This document shows, piece after piece, positions 1 through 5,771 of a stretch of DNA of 6,937 nucleotides. Source of the stretch: an uncultured Fibrobacter sp. Lineage in GTDB: Bacteria > Fibrobacterota > Fibrobacteria > Fibrobacterales > Fibrobacteraceae. The stretch spans positions 1 through 6,937 of the forward strand of contig CALATK010000018.1 in assembly GCA_937891805.1 (NCBI GenBank), in the 5' to 3' direction. The notes beneath the pieces are model-generated. The model did no database searches and had not been told where the DNA came from. It worked only from the letters and a program-made list of their open reading frames with translations. Position numbers and translations under genes: made by a program. Every line of letters starts with the position of its first letter. Position 1 is the first letter of the stretch.

Positions 1-469
1 TGGATATTGCACCGTGGTCACGGAAGTAGTTTTCGGCCTTTTCGACCTTTTGCGTGTCAATCAGCAAGAAGTGCCCTAGCCTGGAATCGGCAAATTTGTA
101 CACAATGGGGCGCCCCAGGAACTTGGCCAAGAAATAGTTGATGAAGGCCCCGATAAGGGCTCCCATGCTGGCGAACAGGACAATCAGCACGATGCTCAAA
201 TCAGAACCTGGCTGCAGGGCCTTGTAGGCCGCCGGCGGCACCACCAGCTCCGACGGGAATGGAATGAAAGAACTTTCTACGGCCATGAGAAGGGTGATGG
301 TGCCGTAGTTTAGATTGGCGTTGTACCAGTCGATAATTTGGGTGTAAATTCCCGTAGAGGCTGCGCCTTGCAATGAGGATGAATCTTGTATGGCGACTTC
401 GGCCCCTGGTTGGGCGAAGGTAAACGAGCACAATACGGCTAGCAGAAATGCAAGTGTTTTAAAGTTCAT
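1..469 (-). CDS. DedA-family inner-membrane protein, 3' part cut off by the window edge
   Basis: Partial gene: 156 codons from an ATG at 469 run off the left edge with no stop. Residues 1-19 form a hydrophobic leader ending FTFAQ, which looks like a cleavable signal peptide. The segment NYGTITLLMAVESSFIPFPSELVVPPAAY (about 54-82, written here in pieces: NYGTITLLMAVESSF then IPFPSELVVPPAAY) carries the conserved glutamate and proline-rich re-entrant motif of the DedA/SNARE-associated (VTT) family. A membrane helix follows at about 91-117, then GRPIVYKFADSRLGHFLL. DedA proteins are integral inner-membrane proteins, and several family members recycle undecaprenyl phosphate or translocate other lipids. 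The lipid handled here cannot be told from sequence. There is no Shine-Dalgarno sequence upstream. The start lies only 12 nt after the U-tract of the preceding terminator, so the gene is probably separate from the envelope operon. Family call is secure, substrate unknown. Confidence 0.9.
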   Translation of the reverse strand, partial: MNFKTLAFLLAVLCSFTFAQPGAEVAIQDSSSLQGAASTGIYTQIIDWYNANLNYGTITLLMAVESSFIPFPSELVVPPAAYKALQPGSDLSIVLIVLFASMGALIGAFINYFLAKFLGRPIVYKFADSRLGHFLLIDTQKVEKAENYFRDHGAIS

Positions 470-484
470 AGGATGTCAAATGAA
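470..484 (-). promoter_or_regulatory. Start region of the DedA gene: no Shine-Dalgarno, ATTTGAC motif
   Basis: Reading the minus strand, the bases just before the ATG are TTCATTTGACATCCT. There is no GGAGG-like site. TTCATTTG (484-477) matches the Bacteroidota -7 promoter element TAnnTTTG at all but one defined position, but no convincing -33 TTTG lies at the expected distance. If it is a promoter, the transcript would have almost no leader. It may simply be an A/T-rich start context. The resemblance to the region before the barrel gene (2070-2083) is why it is listed. Confidence 0.25.
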
Positions 485-512
485 AAATAAAGGTGCGACA
501 ACCGCCGCACCT
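482..512 (-). terminator. Intrinsic terminator after the barrel gene
   Basis: On the minus strand AGGTGCGGC (512-504) and GTCGCACCT (499-491) pair as a 9-bp GC-rich stem with one G-U wobble and a 4-nt GGTT loop (503-500). The run TTATTTTT (490-483) follows directly. It sits 6 nt after the stop codon of the 519-2069 gene and ends just before the DedA start, so it marks the end of the upstream transcription unit. Any DedA promoter would have to overlap this hairpin or lie inside the upstream gene. Confidence 0.85.
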
Positions 513-518
513 CAATGC

Positions 519-2069
519 TTACTTCTTCTTTTTGCCCTTGGATTTCTTCTGGGACTTTTTGTGGTTCTTCTTGGCGGGGGCCGGAGTTTCATCTTCGGTC
601 TCTCCTGTCTGGGCTTCTATCATGGAAGGCGCTTCTGCATTCGCGCCCTTGAGGGCGGCCTTGGCCTCTTCCACGAACTTGCCTTCGGGGAACCGCTTCA
701 GGTAAATCTCGTAATCCTTCAGGCGGCCGCTTCCCTTGACCAGTTCGAAGATTCCCGCTTCGGCTTCGTCGCGGAAGGCTCCGTTGGGATTGTCGTTCAA
801 GTAGGTGAGGTAGGCCTTGAAGGTATTCTGGGCCTGAATCTCACGGAACTTGTGGTATTCACTCAACACTTGCAGTTTGGCTTCCACCTCGGGCCTGTGG
901 GGGGAGTCCGGATAGTATTCCAAGTACATGGCCAGCATTTCGGGGTCGTTGGATGCCATGACCTGCTCGAAACGAGAATCTTCTTGCTTGGTCTGGTATT
1001 CCTTCAACTGGACCTTTCCGGTATCCAGGGTGGCGTACAGCTTTTCTTTGGTGGCCAGGTCTTCGGGGTGGCAGAAGGCGAGGAAGCTTTCCAGCACGTC
1101 GGAGAACTGGGTCTTGGTGAATGCTTCGCTCATGTCGGGCAGGTTGCCGTCTTCGTCCAAGAAGAACCGGTAGTCGCGTTCGATGGCCATGCAGTCCCAG
1201 TCGGACAGGGTGTCCTTGACTTCGCTGTTTTTGCGGAGCACGTCGTCGCGGTCGTGGAGCACGTACCTCATACGGCGGTCGCGGCGGCTTTCACGGCCAA
1301 AGTCAAGAGAAAGTTCTAGACCCACGCGTACGGGCAACTTGTAAGAAATCTTGTCGAATTCGATGCCGGAGTATCCGGCAGGGATGCTGGCGTCTTCGTT
1401 TGCCTTGGGGGCTTTTCCGGTGGCCTTGACGTCTTCGTAGGGCAGGAATTCCTTGCGGACGTTTACGCCAATCTTGAAATCAATATCCTTGAAGAGTTCA
1501 CCAATCTTGTATTCCAGTGCTCCCGAAACAAATGCGGTCGGAATGACGCTGGTCTTTTGGTCTGTGTGGGAAAAACGTTCGTCGTAGAAAGAGAAGAACT
1601 GGAACCCGTAACCACCCAGAAGCCTGATGTCCAGATCGCCGATGAGGTTGAAGGAAAAACCCGCCAGGAATGAGGGCGCGTAAGAACGGAAGGAGAGTGA
1701 CTCGCCCTTATTGGCGTCGCCGCAACCTTTTTCCTTGTCGCAGTTGTCACTTTCGAAGTAGAATTTGGGGTCTTTGGCAATTTCGCCAAACTGGATGGAG
1801 TTGACTTCGACACCCAGCCAGAAGGTGAAGGGAATGTCCGCCTTATAGAAAGGTGTGATCAGCGGGCTCCAGAGGAATCCTGCATTGATGGGGAAGGTCA
1901 TTACCTTCTCGTCGATTTTGTCTAGCAGGAGTTCCGGGTCGCTATCCTTGAACTGTAAATAGGCAAACTCGCCTTGAACATAGAGCTGCATTCTCCAGTT
2001 GGAGCGCTCGAAATCGGCAGCCATGGCGGCTACGGCAAAAAGCAGGGAAATAAGTAATACTTTACGCAT
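519..2069 (-). CDS. Predicted outer-membrane beta-barrel protein with C-terminal helical repeats and lysine-rich tail
   Basis: A 516-residue protein from the ATG at 2069; a TTG three codons upstream (2078) is possible but adds nothing before the signal peptide. Residues 1-17 or 18 (MRKVLLISLLFAVAAMA) are a classic signal peptide. Residues about 24-258 show alternating polar/hydrophobic, aromatic-rich strands (for example MQLYVQGEFAYLQF, LLGGYGFQFFSFYDERF, RVGLELSLDFGR) separated by charged loops, as in a small outer-membrane barrel. One loop holds Cys110 and Cys116. From about 262 the protein becomes charged and helical. Three TPR-like helical repeats with the pattern YL..xP.G...EA occur near 375-400, 413-442 and 448-473 (for example YLKRFPEGKFVEEAKAAL). 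The tail 500-516 has 11 lysines in 17 residues. I recognise no named family. I infer an outer-membrane anchor whose repeats bind a partner, probably in the periplasm. It may be the last gene of the operon, since it is followed by a strong terminator and no terminator separates it from 2157-3716. Confidence 0.85.
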   Translation of the reverse strand: MRKVLLISLLFAVAAMAADFERSNWRMQLYVQGEFAYLQFKDSDPELLLDKIDEKVMTFPINAGFLWSPLITPFYKADIPFTFWLGVEVNSIQFGEIAKDPKFYFESDNCDKEKGCGDANKGESLSFRSYAPSFLAGFSFNLIGDLDIRLLGGYGFQFFSFYDERFSHTDQKTSVIPTAFVSGALEYKIGELFKDIDFKIGVNVRKEFLPYEDVKATGKAPKANEDASIPAGYSGIEFDKISYKLPVRVGLELSLDFGRESRRDRRMRYVLHDRDDVLRKNSEVKDTLSDWDCMAIERDYRFFLDEDGNLPDMSEAFTKTQFSDVLESFLAFCHPEDLATKEKLYATLDTGKVQLKEYQTKQEDSRFEQVMASNDPEMLAMYLEYYPDSPHRPEVEAKLQVLSEYHKFREIQAQNTFKAYLTYLNDNPNGAFRDEAEAGIFELVKGSGRLKDYEIYLKRFPEGKFVEEAKAALKGANAEAPSMIEAQTGETEDETPAPAKKNHKKSQKKSKGKKKK

Positions 2070-2083
2070 CGTGGTCAAATTTA
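2070..2083 (-). promoter_or_regulatory. Possible -7-type promoter element or leaderless start of the barrel gene
   Basis: The minus strand reads TAAATTTG (2083-2076) then ACCACG and the ATG. TAAATTTG is an exact match to the Bacteroidota -7 element TAnnTTTG. There is no Shine-Dalgarno site, unlike the three right-hand genes of the block, which have GGAGG. A matching -33 TTTG at 17-23 nt is not visible (the nearest is TTTC at 15 nt). Transcription from here would give a nearly leaderless message. Whether Fibrobacter-type organisms use this promoter class is not something the sequence can show. Confidence 0.25.
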
Positions 2084-2156
2084 GCTTTTTTGCTCAACGA
2101 AACGCACGACTGAGGTGGAAAGCGACTTTTTTCTGGGCCGTTTTGGAGAAATGTTT

Positions 2157-3716
2157 CTAGAAAGAAATGAAGAACCCTACACCGAGGACCAGGACCCCGG
2201 TTCCGATGAGCGTAAGCCCTATGACTGTTTTTTGGTCGCCGTCATGGACTAGGTCCCTGTTCTCTTGGACCTTTTTCTGGTAGAAATCCCCGCCTGAGGT
2301 GGCAGAAGCGTTCAAGTCATCTTTGATGTCTTCTGCGTCATTGTAATCGAGCTGCCCTAGGTAGGTGAAAAGGGCTCCTACGATTATGGGGGCTATGGAA
2401 ACACCCATCATGGTGTGCCCCAAACGAATTTTTTTGCGGGCTTTTTCCCACTCTTGTTGAGATTGGATTTCTTTGAACTGATTTTCTTGTTTCATCTCCA
2501 CGTTGATGGTTACATCGGAAACGGGCGGAACATAAACTGCGACCAGGGTGTCCTTGAACCCGAACTTGCGGAGCTTAAACTGGACAAGTCCCGGTTCCAT
2601 GATGGGGTAGCGGGCTGGAGTAGTGCCGATAGTCTTGCTGCGCTTGGTGATTTCTCCCTTGCCGGAGAAGATTTCTGCACCTGCCGGGTTGGTGATAATC
2701 CGGAGTTCGGGGTTGACCCGTTTCAGTTTCATCGATCTCCAGACGGTATCGCCCATAATCGGGTGGACTGTAGTGGATCCGCCCCACAAATGCTGATCCA
2801 CGTTCCAAAAGGCATGAATGGTAACGGCTGCGGTATCCGTGACCGGAATTGTGCAGGGAGACCTGCAAAGGGCGTTGTCCTCGGCTCTAGAGAGAGTGGC
2901 TCCTTCGGGGTCGGTATCGATATAGATGTAGCCTTTTTTCTCTTTTAGGTTCGATGCATCTTTGCCTTGGGCTTCTAAAAGAAAGATTTTCAGATTGTCT
3001 TTGGAGAGAGCGTCGGTGACAGCCTTGGAACGGGAAATCCTAAGTTCGCTCTTGTAGATGGTGGGCAGCTCTTCTTCGAATACCACCCGCATAAGCTGAA
3101 GTTTCAGGGAATCTTTCTTTTGTACGGGGGAAATCTTTCCAAAGTAGATGGTAGTGGCGCCCTTGGCAGAAAGGGAGTCTTGCAGGCAGATGTTGTCGCT
3201 GCAGTCGGGAATGTCCTTTTTCTTTAAGATGTGGATTTTTTCTCCGCTTTCCAACAGGAATCTGGCAGCGAGGGTATTGATTTGTAAAACTAAGGAGGAA
3301 TCGCCGATTTCATCCTCGAAGCTGACTAGAACGGTGGGGGACGATAGTTCAAGGGGCTTTGTTGCGGAAGGAGAGTCGTCTTGGAGTGTGTCGTTTGTGG
3401 CAACCTGTGCAGAATCGTTTACGTTGGCTATGCTGTCCGGAGATGCGGCCTGTACAGAATCTGCGGGGTTTGCCAGAAGTAAATCTGTACCTGAAGTATC
3501 TACGATGGACTTGAATTTGCTCTTGGCAATACGGACAACGGTAAACTTGTTGTTGATGTAGCCGCCCAGCTGGACAGTGTCGTTTTGAATACCGAGAAAT
3601 TGGGCTTTTTGTTTGGTCCCGGATAAAAGTTCCACGCTGACAGACGGCCCTTGCGGTTCTGCGGCAAACAGGACCTGGGCGAGTAGAAGAATTAATGCGA
3701 TACACGTGGATTTCAT
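2157..3716 (-). CDS. PEGA-domain envelope protein with LSm-like N-terminus and C-terminal two-helix membrane module
   Basis: A 519-residue protein with signal peptide MKSTCIALILLLAQVLFAA (cleavage near 18-19). Residues about 24-74 (VELLSGTKQKAQFLGIQNDTVQL and on, ending FKSIVD) have the small beta-barrel pattern of LSm/SH3-like domains. A low-complexity Asp/Ser/Ala linker spans about 83-125. Residues about 127-250 (VLVSFEDE, then DCSDNICLQDSLSAKGATTI, then YFGKI) resemble the TolB-N/CsgG/FlgO-type periplasmic fold, with Cys172 and Cys177; this assignment is tentative. Two PEGA domains follow at about 263-332 (literally DPEGA at 269-273) and 336-408 (NPAGAEI). A charged helix leads into LGHTMMGVSIAPIIVGALF, a polar loop and a second hydrophobic segment ending GFFISF (432-519). 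That 88-residue end is homologous, without gaps, to the end of its upstream neighbour. Its start is 7 nt after the neighbour's stop, with only a weak TAGGT as ribosome site, so coupling is likely. No catalytic residues are seen. Function unknown; an envelope scaffold is inferred. Confidence 0.88.
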   Translation of the reverse strand: MKSTCIALILLLAQVLFAAEPQGPSVSVELLSGTKQKAQFLGIQNDTVQLGGYINNKFTVVRIAKSKFKSIVDTSGTDLLLANPADSVQAASPDSIANVNDSAQVATNDTLQDDSPSATKPLELSSPTVLVSFEDEIGDSSLVLQINTLAARFLLESGEKIHILKKKDIPDCSDNICLQDSLSAKGATTIYFGKISPVQKKDSLKLQLMRVVFEEELPTIYKSELRISRSKAVTDALSKDNLKIFLLEAQGKDASNLKEKKGYIYIDTDPEGATLSRAEDNALCRSPCTIPVTDTAAVTIHAFWNVDQHLWGGSTTVHPIMGDTVWRSMKLKRVNPELRIITNPAGAEIFSGKGEITKRSKTIGTTPARYPIMEPGLVQFKLRKFGFKDTLVAVYVPPVSDVTINVEMKQENQFKEIQSQQEWEKARKKIRLGHTMMGVSIAPIIVGALFTYLGQLDYNDAEDIKDDLNASATSGGDFYQKKVQENRDLVHDGDQKTVIGLTLIGTGVLVLGVGFFISF

Positions 3717-3723
3717 GATTTAC

Positions 3724-4356
3724 CTAGAAAGATAGAAAGAGTCCGACCGAAAGGATAACGCCGCCTGCAACGAGTGAAACAAGAGCCGCTTTTTTTGCCG
3801 TTTTGGCATTGTCCCGGTACTCCTTGAAATCCTTTTTGTCTTGTTGGTAATTGTCCCCAGATGTAATGACGGTGTTTTCGATATTTCGTTTGCAGTCATT
3901 GGCCTTGTTGATTTCGTAAGCGGTGACCCCTGCGGCAATGGCACTTGCAGCTAACGGGACGATGGAGGCAATCATTAGACGGTGTCCCAGGTTTCGTCTG
4001 CTTCGGTGGTTCAGGTCTGCTTGTTGCTCTTGCAGGAATGTCTCGTCAAAGGCGGGGGCGAGAGCCACGATCAGGAAGGATGTGTCTTTCTGAGAAAGGG
4101 TCACGTTGATGCTGGTGTCCCTAAAATCTGGACGGAACAGGGTGATAAGAATCTGATCCTTATCCAAGGGTACGGGGATAAATGCAGGTATACGATAATC
4201 GGGATTCTTGGAAAAATTGGGATGGGCGTCTCCGACATAAAGATCTGCACCGGAGGGGTTGGTGGATACATGCAGATACCGCTCCCGTGGGGCGCTTTCA
4301 TCGGCGAAACAAAGACCTAAAAGTAGGAGGACGGGAATGATTATTTTGAAAACCAT
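3724..4356 (-). CDS. Small PEGA-domain protein with the same C-terminal two-helix membrane module
   Basis: A 210-residue protein. Residues 1-18 (MVFKIIIPVLLLLGLCFA) are a signal peptide or N-terminal anchor. Cys16 is preceded by Leu, so it is not a proper lipobox. One PEGA domain spans about 27-98, with the signature YLHVSTNPSGADLYVGD and closing strands RDTSINVTL. A charged segment (108-122) leads into the C-terminal module at 123-210: LGHRLMIASIVPLAASAIA as the first hydrophobic helix, a polar loop with SGDNYQQ and many lysines, then a second hydrophobic helix ending VGLFLSF. This end aligns without gaps to residues 432-519 of the downstream protein, with about 24 of 88 identities by hand count. 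The ATG shares one base with the TAA stop of the lipoprotein gene (TAATG) and has a strong GGAGGA site, so translation is coupled. PEGA domains are known from surface-associated proteins and are usually non-catalytic. The specific role is unknown. Confidence 0.88.
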   Translation of the reverse strand: MVFKIIIPVLLLLGLCFADESAPRERYLHVSTNPSGADLYVGDAHPNFSKNPDYRIPAFIPVPLDKDQILITLFRPDFRDTSINVTLSQKDTSFLIVALAPAFDETFLQEQQADLNHRSRRNLGHRLMIASIVPLAASAIAAGVTAYEINKANDCKRNIENTVITSGDNYQQDKKDFKEYRDNAKTAKKAALVSLVAGGVILSVGLFLSF

Positions 4357-5771
4357 TATTGATCCTCCGTTTGGACAAAGGGACCTGTAATCCGGAGGGA
4401 ATCCTTGTCCGGCACCATTCTCCAGAATAGTTCGGAATTACGGTTTCGGGCATTGTCGGGGACAGGGATCCTGATTTGGCAATCTTTGCGGCAGGGATTT
4501 GCGAAAGAAAGAATGTTGGATTCGTAAGTCACGGTGACGGTGTCGAAATCGGCGATGACGAATTTCTTTTGGGTGGGGTTGATTCCTGATCCGCTATCCA
4601 TGAAGTAGAACCTGACGCTGTCGGTGAGGGCGAGAGAGGTTTTTACGGGAGATGCCTTGGGTGGAATCTTGTCGGTAAAGACAAGGCTGTCTCCTAGGCG
4701 GATCATAGTACGTTCAGGAATGTCAATTGTGATGGGATTGGCCTCGTAGTCCGTCAGTTTTGTTTCGTAGGTGTAGATGCGTAGTCCACTTTGAGGTTGG
4801 ACATTGATGTTTAATGGCTCGTTAGGCTTTTCGTAGCTTACTGTTTTTAGGGTGTCGCCCAAAGCGTTGATGAGAACGATTTTGGTAGAAACTTTGGAGC
4901 CTGGGGTTAGTCCTTCGTAGATGGGCTTGACCTGGATAACCGAGTTCTTTCGCTCTGTGAACTTTGTGCTGAAAGACGACGCATCTCTGGCCTGTTCTTC
5001 AAAACCGTTGTCGGTGAATGCTGTTGCCTTGACGCCCCAATAGACCATGAGGGATGTGTCCTTGAGGTCGAGCCCGTTCATTTGAAGCCATTTTTCTGAA
5101 ATTAGGGGGCCCTTGAGGCGCATCCCGCTTTTGCAGTCCCCGATGGATAGGGCGTTTATGGAGTCCAGAATGTCAAGCCAATGGGTGTTTTTGGATAGGG
5201 AAACGCCTTCGGCGACAACGGCATAGACGGTACATTCGGAACTTTCCCATGGGTCAATGCCCGTAATGTTCCAATTCAGTTCAATGTAGTCGTCGGATAG
5301 AGGTTCAATATGTGCGTCTGAAGCAGGCGTTACAAGAGCAATGTCTAGAGGAGAGCCTACAAAAATGTGGAGGGTGTCTCTTAAAGTGTCTCCGGAAAAG
5401 TCGATAGTATTCAAGACAACAATGCGGTAACCGACGGAATCAAAACGACTTTCAATGGTTGTGGAATTGATGCTTTCGCCCTCCAGTTCCCAATAATGGG
5501 AACTGTAAAGATTCATGGCGCTGTCCGAGGAAATGGTGCTGCCGTTTATCGCATAGCCAGCAGAGAAAACAACTTGTTCGCCCTGATTTATGTAGAGGGT
5601 GTCCAATTGTTCGGTGTATTTAGAGTAATGGTCTTCATCGCTCCAGTGGGTGACCAGAATTCCCTGCTGCAAGAACTGGATGTCTGTTCTTGAAATTACG
5701 GCGTCTTCGCGACAACCTGTAAAAAGCAGGAAAAGGCAGGCGAGAGCAGCGCCAAAAAATAGCCTAGTCAT
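4356..5771 (-). CDS. Multidomain PKD/FnIII/Ig-like lipoprotein
   Basis: A 471-residue protein from the ATG at 5771. A longer frame reaches 5837, but GGGAGG sits 5 nt before 5771 and the signal peptide starts exactly there. MTRLFFGAALACLFLLFTGC is a lipoprotein signal with Cys20 as the lipidation site (Phe at -3 is slightly off consensus). Domains by pattern: a PKD-like domain about 55-140 (YINQGEQVVFSAG, SHYWELEG, GYRIVVLN, GDTLRDTLHIFVGSP); an FnIII-like domain about 141-272 (IELNWNITGIDP, LMVYWGVKATAFTDNG); a small beta domain of carboxypeptidase-regulatory/CNA-B type about 274-365 (GLTPGSKVSTKIVLINALGD); and an Ig-like domain about 367-460 opening with DKIPP and containing SVRFYFMDSGSGI. 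Cys427 and Cys431 could form a small disulfide loop. It overlaps the upstream paralogue by 8 nt and the downstream gene by 1 nt. The architecture suggests an adhesive or structural lipoprotein. No enzymatic domain is present. Membrane side and ligand are unknown. Confidence 0.88.
   Translation of the reverse strand: MTRLFFGAALACLFLLFTGCREDAVISRTDIQFLQQGILVTHWSDEDHYSKYTEQLDTLYINQGEQVVFSAGYAINGSTISSDSAMNLYSSHYWELEGESINSTTIESRFDSVGYRIVVLNTIDFSGDTLRDTLHIFVGSPLDIALVTPASDAHIEPLSDDYIELNWNITGIDPWESSECTVYAVVAEGVSLSKNTHWLDILDSINALSIGDCKSGMRLKGPLISEKWLQMNGLDLKDTSLMVYWGVKATAFTDNGFEEQARDASSFSTKFTERKNSVIQVKPIYEGLTPGSKVSTKIVLINALGDTLKTVSYEKPNEPLNINVQPQSGLRIYTYETKLTDYEANPITIDIPERTMIRLGDSLVFTDKIPPKASPVKTSLALTDSVRFYFMDSGSGINPTQKKFVIADFDTVTVTYESNILSFANPCRKDCQIRIPVPDNARNRNSELFWRMVPDKDSLRITGPFVQTEDQ
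4363..4368 (-). promoter_or_regulatory. Shine-Dalgarno GGAGGA for the small PEGA gene
   Basis: GGAGGA with a 6-nt spacer precedes the ATG at 4356. It lies within the last codons of the lipoprotein gene, whose TAA shares its final A with the ATG, a standard translational-coupling layout. Confidence 0.85.

Noticed and set aside
390..1319. Long open frame of 309 codons on the plus strand
   Set aside because: It lies opposite the barrel gene and the DedA start. Its protein is a hydrophobic, valine/glycine/phenylalanine-rich mirror of the other strand with no ribosome site or family pattern, and it crosses the terminator.
2070..2078. TTG start at 2078 for the barrel gene
   Set aside because: An ATG follows three codons later and begins the signal peptide with the usual Met-Arg-Lys; no ribosome site favours the TTG.
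2070..2156. Terminator in the 87-nt gap between the second PEGA gene and the barrel gene
   Set aside because: The only inverted repeat, AGAAACATTTCT, has a 2-nt loop and A/T-rich stem and cannot form a useful hairpin; the A-runs are not preceded by a stem.
2415..2948. Open frame of 177 codons on the plus strand
   Set aside because: It is antisense to the PEGA region of the 519-residue protein, which has clear domains and a signal peptide; the plus-strand product shows no recognisable pattern.
4308..4311. Cys16 of the small PEGA protein as a lipoprotein site
   Set aside because: The residue before the cysteine is Leu, which does not fit the lipobox; cleavage after FA at 17-18 fits an ordinary signal peptide better.
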